Source of the DNA: Undaria pinnatifida
Lineage: Eukaryota > Sar > Phaeophyceae > Laminariales > Alariaceae
Direction of reading: 5' to 3'
Length of the DNA stretch: 64,000 nucleotides
NCBI GenBank assembly: GCA_012845835.1
Contig: JABAKD010000016.1
Coordinates: 1,449,843 to 1,513,842, forward strand
Part shown: positions 21,733-33,420 of the stretch, piece by piece
Position numbering within the stretch: position 1 is the first letter of the stretch
How the letters are laid out: every line of letters starts with the position of its first letter
Notes under the pieces: model-generated
What the model saw: only the letters and a program-made list of their open reading frames with translations
The model's database searches: none
Told to the model about the DNA's origin: nothing
Program-made: the position numbers and the translations under genes

Positions 21733-22264
21733 TGTTCGTGATAGCGGCATGTATGTATCAACTGTACTGCGGTGAAACTCTGATTGGTTGGTTTGAATAG
21801 CAGAACTGTTGATTGTATGTTGTTGTACCAGAATACTCTTCTTGTGGTGCTACGATACTTCGGTAGATTGTACATGTGCACGAGTTATACATCGGACCGT
21901 AGTGGTGTGTACGGTACGTTGGTATGTCGGTACGTTGGACACATTGACGAATAGGAACATTCCTGTAGTGTTTCTAACATGATATAGCTTGTCTCAACGA
22001 ACAGCCTAGCAATAAGTTACAGTTACATACGTTGTGTCACGGAGGTAAGTTACAGGGATCGTCTCGTGGTATCACCCACGAGCAGTCCCACGGCTATGTA
22101 CAAGTAGGCACTATGCGAGGAGGTTTAGGTATTCGACTACGAGCGGTTGTTACTGGGCTGTGGAGAGTTGGCCCACATGACCCACTCCACTTTCTGACCT
22201 GTCTCTCCAGACATTGGTCTCTCTAATATAATACCTTTCTCCAGAAGCCACTGATTTACCAACA
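21733..22264 (+). repeat. 5' LTR of copia-1
   Basis: 532 bp, TG...CA. The first interior bases are CGCTATAGCG, resembling those after the copia-2 LTR (CGCTAGCG), possibly part of a primer site. Confidence 0.93.
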
Positions 22265-22352
22265 CGCTATAGCGCTATCGGTCGACTGCTGTACGTCCCC
22301 CTGGACTGTGTTCGACGAGACTGTGAGGGCGGCTTGATCAACCGGCCTCGTC

Positions 22353-23108
22353 ATGGCTGAACAGGAGGGAGGTGACCCTGCGGCAAACCAACAGGGTGAC
22401 CCGCAGGGCTTTGGTGAGAGAATGTATTCCTTAGAGTCTCGAGTGTCTCAAATGCTGGATATGTTTTCTAACCATCAGCAGATGCTCCAGACAGTTGTTG
22501 AGACACACCAGAGGGAGAATGTGGAGTCCTCTAGTTCGCGTGCTGCGCCGCGAGGCATCGAACTAGAGTCTGGTGTGCACCAATCGGGTGCTGCTGGTAG
22601 GACCGCGGGGAGTACGGGATGCGATACCCTAGGCTTTGGCGTGTCCGACATGAGGGTTGGGAGCAGGGGTGTAGACCCAGGCTTGAACCCGCGTGTTTCT
22701 GATGAGAATCGTTCCTCTGTTCCTGCAGTAAACTTTGGTTCGGTTGACGGAACTGTTGGTGGGGCTTTAGGTAGCCAGTCCTCTGTTCCGCCCACTACCT
22801 CAGCAAGTGAGTGGTGGGGAAAAGTCGCTAGTGGGAACACACTGATCCCAGCGGCTGACAGTAGTTCGGGGGAGAGCTTGGGTGGGGGTCTTTTCAAGAA
22901 AGTTCCCAAGGCTCCTGAATTTATCGGTACTGATGTATCGTATCCTTCATGGTCGCAGAATTTTCTGCTCAAAGCTCGTCACTACAATCTGAGCGAGCCG
23001 TTCACCTGTGATATCGACATTAAAATCGCCGACTTGACCCCTTGGGTAGAGAAGGGATACAGCGTTGGTGTACTGCGTCAGCATGAGATTGCTTGGTGGT
23101 TCTGTTCG
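22353..23108 (+). pseudogene. gag: copia-1 gag, N-terminal part
   Basis: The ATG at 22353 opens a frame with a short coiled region ('MYSLESRVSQMLDMF'), a Ser/Gly-rich linker, and then 'APEFIGTDVSYPSWSQNFLL', the usual gag entry with its conserved Trp. The frame ends soon after 'RQHEIAWWFC'. Gag continues in the +2-shifted frame from about 23093, so a frameshift sits near 23100. Gag forms the cytoplasmic particle in which reverse transcription takes place. Confidence 0.85.
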
Positions 23109-24841
23109 ACTGCTTGAAGAAAGACAGCCACAAAAACATGGCAAGGCAAGCTGGTTCCCCGTATAAGGCTTTTCGCGCGCTCAAGGATCACTTTCTACCG
23201 TTGAGTCAGAGTCAAATTCGAGTGCAGGAAGAAACACTGAAGTATCTGTGCATGCGTCCCCACGAGAATCCCACAACTTTCTTTTCATCCATCAGAGAGA
23301 CGCTTGGTGTGTTGACCATGCTTGAAGTAACGAAGGATGATCGTGAAGTGTGCAATCTCATGCTGGAAGGACTGTCCCCCGAGTACAAGACTTTACGTGA
23401 GACTCTTGTTGTGTTCTGTTCGAATGACCCCTCTTTCATCGAGACCAAAGTGCGTGAGCGGTACCTAGACTTGCAAGCACAGGGTGGTTCTAAGAAGCAG
23501 AATAGTGTTGCTCTGGTGTCTAGGCCTGCGAAGAAGAAGAGTAACTTCAAGAAGCACAACAAGCAGAAGTCTAGCTCTGAGTCTGATTCCTCGAAGAAGT
23601 CTTTTCAGGGGAGGTGTTACAAGTGTTGGAAGGTGGGTCACATGAAGCTCGACTGCAAGGCTCGCATCATCCCTCATCCTTCCCAGACTGGAAAGCCCGA
23701 GGTCGACGAGAATGAGAGCGGTGAGCAGTGTGCTATTCCTGATTCGGATCTGGTGTGCAGAAATGGTAGTTACCGCATGAGTGATGACTGCCAAAAGGTG
23801 TTGCTTGCAGCATGTCGTAAGGAAGTGGTCTTGAAGGCGTGTGATGATTTGAGTAGGATGTGGTATGATGTCTCTGGTCTGAAGTGTCTGATGACGTCCC
23901 GTGATGATCTGATTATGAGCGCCGTCAGTAATGATATGATCCTGAAAGCTGTCAACAAGGCTAGATATGTCGAGGATTGGTATGCTGACACAGGCACTTC
24001 ATATCACATGACTGATTCCCTGTCTTCGCATGAGAGACTTGAAGCCTTGCCACAGAATTGTGAATGGAATTATGGCGTGTCTTGTGAAGTAGCTTACTCC
24101 GGAACGCTAGACTTGGTATTTGTGACTGCTGACAGTGAGTTCTCCGTGGAATTGAAGAATGTATTGTACTCTCCCAACTTGGGGTATAATCTCTTTTCTC
24201 CGAGTGCAGAGTTTGATGGTGAGTCATGGAATGGTCTTGGTGGTCCTAATGGTGTTATGACTGCATTCAATGGACAAGTAACTTTTCAGAACTTCGATGG
24301 CATGCTGATTGCGTCTGCGTATCGCCTAGGAGAAGCCTCTGTTGGTACGGTGTTGGCTGCTCTCACTCCCGCCAACCCCAAGCATGAAACTACGATGGAT
24401 ATCAACGATTTCCACAATATTTATGCACATTCGCACGAGGGTCTGCTTCGCACTACTGCAAAGCGATTAGGTACCAAGTTGGTTGGTGATATGCATGCTT
24501 GTTCAGGGTGTTCGGTGTCGAAGGCTATTCGGAAAGGAATCGTTCGGGAAACTAAAACTCGATCGGATAAAAAGTTGGGCAGAGTTTCTGTTGACCTGGG
24601 AGGAAGGAAGGACATTGCGTCCGTAGGGGGAAAACATTACCTCATGATTGTGAAGGATGATTTCACGGGACGTGCATGGCTGTATTTCCTGAAAAATAAA
24701 TCAGACGTTGGCAGTGCTTTCCGGAGTTTTCTTGCGAGTGTGCGTGCTGATGGTGTCCCGTCATTGGTTGAGATTGTTAGGTCTGACAATGGTGGAGAGT
24801 TTTTCGGGGGGGAATTGCATCTGTGTGCAACGAGCTTTTGA
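23093..24841 (+). pseudogene. gag-pol: copia-1 gag C-terminus, protease and integrase N-terminus
   Basis: Domains in order: the rest of the gag core (residues about 1-130); a CCHC zinc knuckle 'CYKCWKVGHMKLDC' (residues about 175-188), which binds the RNA; protease with 'WYADTGTSYHM' (near residue 296), where D-T-G takes the place of the usual D-S-G; the GAG-pre-integrase His/Cys segment with 'AHSHEGLL' and 'CSGCS'; and the integrase core with 'VSVDLGG' and 'VRSDNGGEF', two of the three catalytic acids. The frame breaks after 'GGEL', and the third acid is in the next frame. The break is near 24815-24835. Confidence 0.9.
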
Positions 24842-26025
24842 TCAAACAAGAGTTCACACCGGCTTATAGTCCGCAATATAATGGTGTTGCAGAGCGTGGG
24901 CTGGGATTGATAGAGGAGGCCGCGATGGCGGCTCGTATTCAAGCTAAAGTTCGTTTTGGGCATGTACAGTTACCTAAGACTGATAAACTCTGGGCTGAGG
25001 CTATGCACTGGGCTTGCGAAGCGATGAACCACACTGCGTGTTCTGCTAACCCTGAATCCAAATCGCCGTATGAAATGTGGTATGGTGAACCTCGTCCCGC
25101 TAGACCGTCTCCGTTTTTGAAGCCCGCCTACTGTAGGTGGCAGCGACCATCAAAGCTGCTGCCGAAGGGTGAGAGTTGTTTCTATGTCGGTCCTTCGAGA
25201 GACCACCCGCGTGATTGTCATAGAGTACTCACGAGGGCTGGTACTATTCAAGAAACGAGGGGTGTGACGTGGGAGGTGCTGCCGTCACAGCTCCCTCCGC
25301 TGCAACCTTCTTTGCCGATAGAGGTAGCAGAGGAGGGAGGGGAGGATAGTGACGACGATGTTGAAACCGAGATATGGCCGCTTGTGGGAAGAGGAATCGC
25401 TCACACACTTTTGAAACGTGATGCCGTGCCCTCTGGTGCGGGAGTCGAGGAGTTTGAGAGTGTTGGCGCAGGTAGTATAGGCCCGTCCTTTTCTGTTCCA
25501 TCTTCCCCTGCTGAACCGTCTGCCCCCGTGAACATTTCTTCTGGTAGTGTAGCTCCTTCTGTGTCTTCGCCTGTGAATGACGGGGAGGGCCAGGGAGGGC
25601 AGGAATCAGGAGAGGTAGAGATGGGGGATCTGGGAGGGGATGATGAGGTAGAGTCGATGGGGCAGGGAGGGCATGATGATGAAGAGTCGATTGGGTCGGG
25701 AGGACTGGTAGAGGCGGAGGCATCCCCTCCAGCCGCTCGTCGTCCGCGGCATGTGGCCGAGCTTGCTGACTTTAATACTTCCGCGCGTGAAAATGATGAA
25801 GTGAGAGAAGGTAGGACTCGCGCGCAAACTCGTGCAGGCAACCAGCAGAGTGTACCCGGCCTCATGGCCACCCTAGGACCCATCTTCGCGACAGAGGTCG
25901 TGTACTCATTGTTGTCGGAGCAGAGAGCAAGTGATGAGACGGAATTGCCGAAAGAACTGGTTCAGGATGTAGAATCGGAGCCTGGTAGTTATCAGGAAGC
26001 CCAGCGTTCGAAAAAAGTACGCTAA
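24823..26025 (+). pseudogene. pol: copia-1 integrase C-terminus and acidic linker
   Basis: Begins with 'TPAYSPQYNGVAERGLGLIEEA', carrying the catalytic Glu (A-E-R), then 'KSPYEMWYG', typical of the end of the copia integrase core. About 230 residues of acidic, Ser/Pro/Gly-rich linker follow, as is usual between integrase and RT. It ends at 26025; RT starts in another frame about 30-40 bp later, giving a third frame change. Confidence 0.88.
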
Positions 26026-26062
26026 GATTTGGGAAGGAGCCAGGTCTGCCGAAATTGAAGGC

Positions 26063-26737
26063 TTGATAAGAGCAGGAACGTTCACGTTGGCAGTAAAAGT
26101 CCCGATAGGCTGTAATGTGATTGATGCTAGATGGGTTTTCAAGTGGAAAGCAGACGAAATAGGAAAGATAGTGAAGGCCAAGGCTAGGCTTGTAGCGAAG
26201 GGCTTCAAGCAGAAGTATGGTGTGGATTATCTTGAGGCATTCTCGCCTACCGCAAATGCTGCATCTTTACGATTGCTGATAGTGTTGGCGTGTTTGCACA
26301 ATTTGGAATTACTCCACTGGGATATTGAGCAAGCATTTGTTCAGTCGGAATTGGATCACGAGGTGTTCATGAAGTTGCCTCCTGGCTGCGGGTCGATGTC
26401 AGGAAAGGTTGTCCGTTTGAACAAGAGTTTGTACGGATTGAAGCAGGCTTCTAGGACATTTTACAAGAGGCGGGTGTCGGAACTGAAGAGGATTGGTTTT
26501 GAGCAGTCAATGTCTGACCCCTGTGTCCTGCGTTTCATGATGGGAGACGAGGTATTGGGGATGGTCGCGATCCACGTGGATGACATTCTGTATGCAGGAA
26601 GTAAGAGCCTTGCCAAGGTGGTTGTGGCAGTACTAGGTGACTCTCTTCCTACGAAGGACTTGGGGGAGGTCAAGTTCTTTCTAGGTTGTGAATATATTCG
26701 CGACCGCGAGGCTGGCACGATTGAGATTTCTCAGTAA
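26063..26737 (+). pseudogene. pol: copia-1 reverse transcriptase
   Basis: Starts with 'NVIDARWVFKWKADE' and continues 'KARLVAKGFKQKYGVDY', 'DIEQAFVQSELD' (first catalytic Asp), 'LYGLKQASRTFYKR' and 'VAIHVDDILYAGS', the YVDD box with His in first place. It then runs to 'DLGEVKFFLGCEY'. A TAA after 'GTIEISQ' (about 26735) interrupts it; the same frame goes on downstream. All expected RVT_2 blocks are present, so this is a full-length domain with one stop. Confidence 0.93.
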
Positions 26738-26821
26738 AGTTATATCAGGAGTGTTCTCGAGATATTCAATATATGTCGCACCAGCTCGATCCCTGCTTCC
26801 CTTGCCAATGATAACAGGTCC

Positions 26822-27529
26822 GTGATGGAGGATGAGGGGGCAGGAGATGTGCCGTTCCGAGAGGTGGTGGGGAGCCTGATGTGGATCGCCAGCCAGACAA
26901 GGCCCGACATCGCGAATGCTGTGCGGGCGGTGGCGAGGCACTCTCACGAACCAAAGAGGAGCCACTGGAAGGCAGCTCAGAAGATTCTCAATTATCTTCT
27001 GGAAACGGCGCATCTGACTTTGAAGTTCAAGCAGGATAGTTCGGTAGACGCAGGCACGTTGGTGTATGTAGATGCTGACTTTGCAAGTAGGGCCACTGAC
27101 CGTAGATCAGTTTCGGGTGCGATGGTTTTCGTGGCGGCGATGCTTGTAGTTTGGATTTCTAGGACGCAGAAATGCGTTTGACAGTCAACTTCAGAAGCAG
27201 AGTATCTTGCGATGGGAGATGGTGTAAAGGAGGCTCTGTTTGTGAACGGAATGCTTCAGTTCCTGAGGCCTAGTGCGAAGCCTCGTAAGATAGATGTCCT
27301 TGAAGACAACGAGGGGGCGATTGCGCTCGCAGAGAACCCGCTGAGCTCGAGTAGGAGTAAGCACATCGATGTGAGGCACCACTTTCTTAGGAATCTGACC
27401 GAGGAGGGTGTGATCGAAGTCACCCACGTCCCCAGCGAGAAACAACACGCAGACATCCTCACGAAGGCGTTGCCGAGAGATCTTTTTAAAGTTCACCGCG
27501 ACTTTGCACTTGGTATCAAGAAGTAGAAG
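26822..27529 (+). pseudogene. pol: copia-1 RT connection and RNase H
   Basis: Same frame as the RT. 'FREVVGSLMWIASQTRPDI' is the copia connection. RNase H follows with 'VYVDADFAS' (Asp), 'STSEAEYLAMGDGV' (Glu), 'LEDNEGAI' (Asp) and 'SKHIDVRHHFLR'. A TGA at about 27179-27181 lies just before 'STSEAEY'. It ends 'ALGIKK' at 27526, 75 bp before the 3' LTR. Apart from the stop, the RNase H looks complete. Confidence 0.92.
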
Positions 27530-27601
27530 TCTGAGTCGTTTTGTTTTTGTTTTTGTTTGATATGTATTTGGTCTGGTAGATACAACAGCCCCTAGGGAGG
27601 G

Positions 27602-28133
27602 TGTTCGTGATAGCGGCATGTATGTATCAACTGTACTGCGGTGAAACTCTGATTGGTTGGTTTGAGTAGCAGAACTGTTGATTGTATGTTGTTGTACCAG
27701 AATACTCTTCTTGTGGTGCTACGATACTTCGGTAGATTGTACATGTGCACGAGTTATACATCGGACCGTAGTGGTGTGTACGGTACGTTGGTATGTCGGT
27801 ACGTTGGACACATTGACGAATAGGAACATTCCTGTAGTGTTGCTAACACGATATAGCTTGTCTCAACGAACAGCCTAGCAATAAGTTACAGTTACATACG
27901 TTGTGTCACGGAGGTAAGTTACAGGGATCGTCTCGTGGTATCACCCACGAGCAGTCCCACGGGTATGTACGAGTAGGCACTATGCGAGGAGGTTTAGGTA
28001 TTCGACTACGAGCGGTTGTTACTGGGCTGTGGAGAGTTGGCCCACATGACCCACTCCACTTTCTGACCTGTCTCTCTAGACATCGGTCTCTCTAATATGA
28101 TACCTTTCTCCAGAAGCCACTGATTTACCAACA
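27602..28133 (+). repeat. 3' LTR of copia-1
   Basis: 532 bp, direct repeat of 21733-22264, preceded by AGGGAGGG. Confidence 0.93.
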
Positions 28134-28435
28134 TTGCCAATGTCGTCAGTTGGCGTTCATGCTCGTCGTACATACTGCTGTTCTCACCGAGTACGTACGG
28201 GTGTCCTCGTACCTCAACCGTACGACGACGAGCTCAAAACAGAAGGGAGGTGACATGAAATGGCATGGACAATGGCCACATAGAAGCGAGCACAGCGGGA
28301 TAGTTCGCTGCGAATCAACCGCATTCGTTCATGCCTACAGCAGAGGCTGGCTGGAGTGTCAGTGGCCGTGCTAAAGCCAGGGCCAAAGGCCGAAGAGACG
28401 GCTCTACCTGCTTCGTTTTGTCTCGAAATTCTGTT
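28134..28435 (+). repeat. 462-bp tandem repeat, rest of unit 2
   Basis: Continues the unit broken at 21732, beginning with the duplicated TTGCC and matching 21260-21560. 28440-29022 holds no recognised element. One 101-codon frame (28672-28977) contains an IQ-like 'AAIKIQQFFRN' but has no other support. Confidence 0.8.
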
Positions 28436-29022
28436 ACGTGAAAGTATCATGATTTGGGAGTTATTTTGTCACGAAACGTCTTGCCGTCGGTAATTTGTGT
28501 CACGAAGTTGTTGGATATCGTCGGTAAGTTGTGTCACGTTTTAGGTGAACCCACACTAAAAAATTGAATTTCCAGCTGGCAAAACGAGCAGAAACAAAAG
28601 CAATAAAATGCCGAGCAAGAAACCAAACGAACTAGTAAAAAAGTACAGCAAGGAATCTAACGCTCGAGAGTATGCCACCGCAAAATTCCAAACATTATCA
28701 CGTACCGTTTGGAAATGATGCCAATTTTGTAAATCATTCAGGCGTTGCAGCCATTAAGATTCAACAATTTTTCCGAAATTCCTTCTCGACACTCGCTCGT
28801 CTCGCTCGGCACCCGTCCGCGTTCACGTCGATGTGCGGAACGGACACGGCAGGGCGAGGGGCGTTGGAGCCGCCCCCCGAAGGCGGCGCTCGAACCAAGC
28901 CATATTCGACCGAGAATTCCAGTTCCGCGAATCGCATACTTAGGCCGAGACAAAAAACTCCTGACCAAAGTCCATGACACCAAGGGATGACTCGATATTC
29001 AAGGAATGATTTTATATATATT

Positions 29023-29228
29023 TATGAGAAAATGTGGGTTTTGTACGTACGTAAGAAGTTTGACCAATCAGATCAATGCGGTAATTCATAGTCGTATAAG
29101 AGATAGCATTGGGCACACCTGGCCCAGCTGTGTAGGCGACGACCTGCACGCGGAGCGCGTAGGGGAGCAGAGTCAGAGCTTACAGGTCCAAGGTGTGATA
29201 CAGACTAGTTTAAGGCTAGTTTAAGTTC
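29023..29228 (+). repeat. Split direct repeat A1
   Basis: From TATGAGAAAATGTGGG to AGTTTAAGTTC, matching A2 with few differences. Near the end A1 has an extra short duplication ('CTAGTTTAAG' twice) that A2 lacks. Confidence 0.9.
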
Positions 29229-29243
29229 GTGCACTCCCCGACG

Positions 29244-30201
29244 ATGGAGGAGTGCAAGTCACCGGAGGCTGAAGCTCTTGTGGCTGCTGCTGTACGCGGT
29301 CCTAATCAGGCCGCCTCGGCTGCTGCGCGAGTCGAGGCTCACGCTGCTGTCGCCGCTGTGCAAGCTGGGGTCGACAATCGCCGTGCCGAAGCTCTGGCTG
29401 CTGTGCAAGCTGAGTCCGAAGGTCGCCGTGCCGCAGCCGCTTCGGCTGCTGCTACTGCTGCGTCTGCCACCGCGGCACTCAGCCCCAGTCCCGCTGTGTC
29501 CGAGGCTGCGGGGGTAACATCGGCTGAAGTGCTGCACTGGCAAGGGCAGGATGAGGTGGCTGGTGGCGCGTCTAAAACCGAGCACGTCGAGGCCATGCTC
29601 CAGCAGTTCATAGACAACTTTGCCGATCGGCAGCCGGCCCCGCGGGACAGTGGGGACGCAAGGGAGCGCCACGTCCAAAGGTCGCAGTTAACTGACGACA
29701 CTGAGCTATGGAAAAATATGGCGTCCAGAAAAAATTGGGTGCTCCGCGGGCGCATACCTCCCAACATTGGCGACTCGGCAGCGGATATCCAGTCCTTCGT
29801 AGGCGAGGCCGTCAACGTCACGACGGCAGTGGCTACCCAGCTCCGCGTGATCAGTGACTTTGACGTTCGTGCGTACGGGCCGCGCGGCGGAAGGGATGGT
29901 CGACCACCTGCTGATGGTCGCTGACCGCCTCGATTTCTTGCGCCAGGCTCTTGTGGCGGTCCTGTCCGTTGGATTTTCCCTCGACAGCGGCGGCGACCGC
30001 CATTGCCGGGAGAGGGTGGCAACGATCGATGCCGCCTTCACGACAGCGTCTGCCGACCTACGCCGGCACACCCTTAGCAATATTATCCTGCTCTCTGGCT
30101 CCGCGGCACGGGCTGTCATGAGCAAGATGGTAAACGACGATCTTCGTCTCCAACTGCAAATTCTTGCATTCGGCTCCCCCGGCCGATGCCACTTCACCTG
30201 A
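29244..30201 (+). pseudogene. DIRS element gag-like ORF1
   Basis: An ATG 16 bp after A1 opens a very Ala-rich helical region (residues about 1-95), then 'EHVEAMLQQFIDNFADRQP' and 'GRIPPNIGDSAADIQSFVG'. After about 29860 sensible sequence continues in the +1 frame ('MVDHLLMVADRLDFLRQAL' to 30201), so one frameshift lies near 29860-29920. Position and composition fit the gag-like first ORF of DIRS elements. There is no zinc knuckle. Confidence 0.6.
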
Positions 30202-30854
30202 TGCTCTTCGCGACAGTGGCAGTTCGGCGGCGCCAGCTGGCGGAGCGCGGGCGTTGGTGCTGCGCCCAGAGCCCCGCGATGGGTCCGGGGGTGGTAGTGG
30301 CGGCGCTGGTTCTGGATGAGGACACGGTCCCTTCCTGTCGGTTGGGCCAACACCTGGGGGGGGCGGCTGCTGAGCTTGCCGTTGGTAGAGCGGTGACGGC
30401 GCCGGGGGCCAGCGGGGGAGCGGGTGCCCGGCCGGCCACCCAAGGTGTAGGAGGGGGGCTGCGTGGGCGTGCGTTGGTAGCTTTGGCTGGCGATGGGGGT
30501 GTGGGGCGTGCTCGCGTGGCGGTGGCTCCGGGCTCGGTCCCCTTCGGCGAGAAAGGTACGGTTTCTTGTGTGCGTGTGCGTGAGTTGCCGGCTGACTTGC
30601 TGCGTGTACAAGGGGCGTTTGATGGCGTACGTTCGGGTGCCTTGCGATTCGTTGCGGTCGACGCTTGGTTGGATGCTCGGGCGGTTGTGGTGCAGTCGAT
30701 GGCCGAGCAAGGCTCCGCGAGCATCGATCATATCGCCTCGGTAAACTCTCCCCTCTTGAGACAGTGTCAGGGCGGCGTTGCCCTACTCACGTCCACAATC
30801 GGCCCCTCACTGTTTTCGCTGGCGAAAATTGGGGCTTCGTATTTCACCGCTTAG
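30186..30854 (+). pseudogene. DIRS element, pre-RT part of ORF2
   Basis: Gly/Ala/Val-rich frame overlapping the end of ORF1, ending with 'RVQGAFDGVRSGALRF' and 'SIDHIASVNSPLL'. No domain is recognised. It sits where DIRS elements have a poorly conserved region before RT. The RT begins in the next frame at about 30800. Composition alone could produce an open frame here, so confidence is modest. Confidence 0.4.
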
Positions 30855-31260
30855 CGTCGTTCTCGAACCCAAATTTCGGATTATTCACGATCTCACGTTT
30901 GCGCGCGCGGGGGGTCGAACCAATGTTGACGGTGACACGGATTTTGATTCCGCGCCACCGTCCGAGCTCGGCCACGTGCTTCGTGAGGTTTTACTACGGG
31001 TGATGCTTTTGAGGCAGACCCACGGTAGAAGTGCTCGAATCCTCTTGTGCTGTGTGGACGTCAAAAATGTGTTTCGACGGGTTTTGGTTTACCCGGCAGG
31101 TGCGCCGGCTTTCGGTTGCGTGTTCGGAGATCGCGTCGTCGTGGATTTACGCTTGCAATTTGGGTGGCGTAATAGCCCGGGGTTTTGGGGGTTGATGGCA
31201 TCCGCGCTCGAGCATGCTCACACCCATTCTACGTTTCAAGGCACAGATGTTTCCAAAAAA
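30790..31260 (+). pseudogene. DIRS element RT, fingers and palm (motifs up to B)
   Basis: 'LEPKFRIIHDLTF' (fingers), 'CCVDVKNVFRRV' (motif A with catalytic Asp) and 'LRLQFGWRNSPGFWGLMASAL' (motif B region, highly typical of DIRS elements) run to 'EHAHTHSTFQ'. The frame then shifts at an A10 run (31255-31264). The YVDD box follows in the next frame, inside the first of four repeated units. Confidence 0.85.
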
Positions 31261-33420
31261 AAAAGGGGCTGCTGCCGTCGCGCACGTCGGAATTTCCCCG
31301 CCGCAGGGGGTTCCAGTTGTCTCTATCCCGGGTGATTGTGGGTCTGTTTCTGGCTCTGGTGGCAACGCCGGGAACTACTTCTTTGTGAGGTATTACGTAG
31401 ACGATGGCATTGTCGTCGAGTTGCAATTGTGGCCGGACGGTCGCCGTTGTTTGCGCGCTGTCCAGTCGCTGGCATCAGACCATTTTCGCTTGTCGGGCGA
31501 ACGTGGTGTCTCTGATCCGCCCCTCCTGTCCGCCAGAAAAATCACTGACTGGGACACGCAACTGGAGGTGTTGGGTTGGATCATTGGCACGGAGGCGCTT
31601 ACGGTTACGTTGCCGTCCCATAAGCGCCTCAAGCTGCAAAATCTCCATGCGGAGTGGCCCTCGTCTCGTACAACTGCTTCAGCGAGGCAGGTGTCGCATC
31701 TCGTTGGCTTCCTTATACATGTCTCCTTTGCTGTGCGTCCGGCGCGGTTGTTCGTGAACCGTTCGTTGGCCTCGGTGGGTATGCCGCGCATATCTGCCGG
31801 ATCTGATTTCGGTTTTCAAGGCGCAGATGTTTCCCAAAAAAGGAGCTGCTGCCGTCGCGCACGTCGGAATTTCCCCGCCGCGGGGAGTTCCAGTTCTCTC
31901 TATCCCGGGTGATTGTGGGCCTCTTTCTGGCTTTGGTGGCAACGCCGGGAACTACTTCTTTGTGAGGTATTACGTAGACGATGGCATTGTCGTCGAGTTG
32001 CAATGGTGGCCGGACGGTCGCCGTTGTTTGCGCGCTGTCCAGTCGCTGGCATCGGACCATTTTCGCTTGTTGGGCGAACGTGGTGTCTCTGATCCGCCCC
32101 TCCTGTCCGCCAGAAAAATCACTGACTGGGACTCGCAACTGGAGGTGTTGAGTTGGATCATTGACACGGAGGCGCTTACGGTTACGTTGCCGTCCCATAA
32201 GCGCCTCAAGCTGCAAAATCTCCTTGCGGAATGACCCTCGTCTCGTACAACTGCTTCAGCGAGGCAGGTGTCGCATCTCGTTGGCTTCCTTATACATGTC
32301 TCCTTTGCTGTGCGTCCGGCGCGGTTGTTCGTGAACCGTTCGTTGGCCTCGGTGGGTATGCCGCGCATATCTGCCGGATCTGATTTCGGTTTTCAAGGCG
32401 CAGATGTTTCCCAAAAAAAAAGGGGCTGCTGCCGTCGCGCACGTCGGAATTTCCCCGCCGCAGGGGCTTCCAGTTGTCTCTATCCCGGGTGATTGTGGGC
32501 CTGTTTTTGGCTCCGGTGGCAACGCCGGGAACTACTTCTTTGTGAGGTATTACGTAGACGATGGCATTGTCGTCGAGTTGCAATGGTGGCCGGACGGTCG
32601 CCGTTGTTTGCGCGCTGTCCAGTCGCTGGCATCGGACCATTTTCGCTTGTCGGGCGAACGTGGTGTCTCTGATCCGCCCCTCCTGTTCGCCAGAAAAATC
32701 ACTGACTGGGACACGCAACTGGAGGTGTTGGGTTGGATCATTGACACGGAGGCGCTTACGGTTACGTTGCCGTCCCATAAGCGCCTCAAGCTGCAAAATC
32801 TCCTTGCGGAATGGCCCTCGTCTCGTATATCTGCTTCAGCGAGGCAGGTGTCGCATCTCGTTGGCTTCCTTATACATGTCTCCTTTGCTGTGCGTTCGGC
32901 GCGGTTTTTCTTGAACCGTTCGTTGGCTTCGGTGGGTATGCCGCGCATATCTGCCGGATCTGATTTCGGTTTTCAAGGCGCAGATGTTTCCCAAAAAAAA
33001 AGGGGCTGCTGCCGTCGCGCACGTCGGAATTTCCCCGCCGCGGGGAGTTCCAGTTCTCTCTATCCCGGGTGATTGTGGGCCTCTTTCTGGCTTTGGTGGC
33101 AACGCCGGGAACTACGTTTTTGTGAGGTATTACGTAGACGATGGCATTGTCGTCGAGTTGCAATGGTGGCCGGACGGTCGCCGTTGTTTGCGCGCTGTCC
33201 AGTCGCTGGCATCGGACCATTTTCGCTTGTTGGGCGAACGTGGTGTCTCTGATCCGCCCCTCCTGTCCGCCAGAAAAATCACTGACTGGGACACGCAACT
33301 GGAGGTGTTGGGTTGGATCATTGGCACGGAGGAAACTGCTTCAGCGAGGTTGTTCGTGAACCGTTTGTTGGCTTCAGTGGGTATGCCGCGCATATCTGCC
33401 GGATCTGATTTTGGTTTTTG
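31234..33420 (+). repeat. Four tandem copies of a 580-bp segment of the RT (YVDD palm and thumb)
   Basis: Units start with TTTCAAGGC at 31234, 31814, 32391 and 32971. Each encodes 'VRYYVDDGIVVELQ' (motif C), 'LEVLGWIIGTEALTVTLP' and 'GMPRISAGSDFGF'. The fourth unit lacks an internal stretch of roughly 140-150 bp and runs on into RNase H. As 580 is not a multiple of three, successive copies lie in successive frames. A-runs near each unit start differ in length (10, 6, 9, 9). The copies are about 97-99% alike by eye, so this is a recent local amplification or an assembly artefact. Confidence 0.92.

Larger units (their letters stand above)
21733..28133 (+). mobile_element. Ty1/copia retrotransposon copia-1, 6.4 kb
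   Basis: Two 532-bp LTRs start TGTTCGTGATAG and end TTTACCAACA, with eight substitutions between them by my count and no indel. The target duplication is TTGCC (21728-21732, 28134-28138). The interior has the order gag, protease, integrase, RT, RNase H, which defines Ty1/copia. The purine tract AGGGAGGG abuts the 3' LTR. Three frame changes and two in-frame stops show this copy cannot make its own Pol. The host sequence is the 462-bp tandem repeat. Confidence 0.95.

Noticed and set aside
28672-28977. 101-codon ORF with an IQ-like motif
   Set aside because: One short motif, no start context or neighbouring domain, and the overlapping frame is equally open.
29706-30731. 341-codon minus-strand ORF
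   Set aside because: Antisense shadow of the GC-rich DIRS element ORFs; no domain seen.
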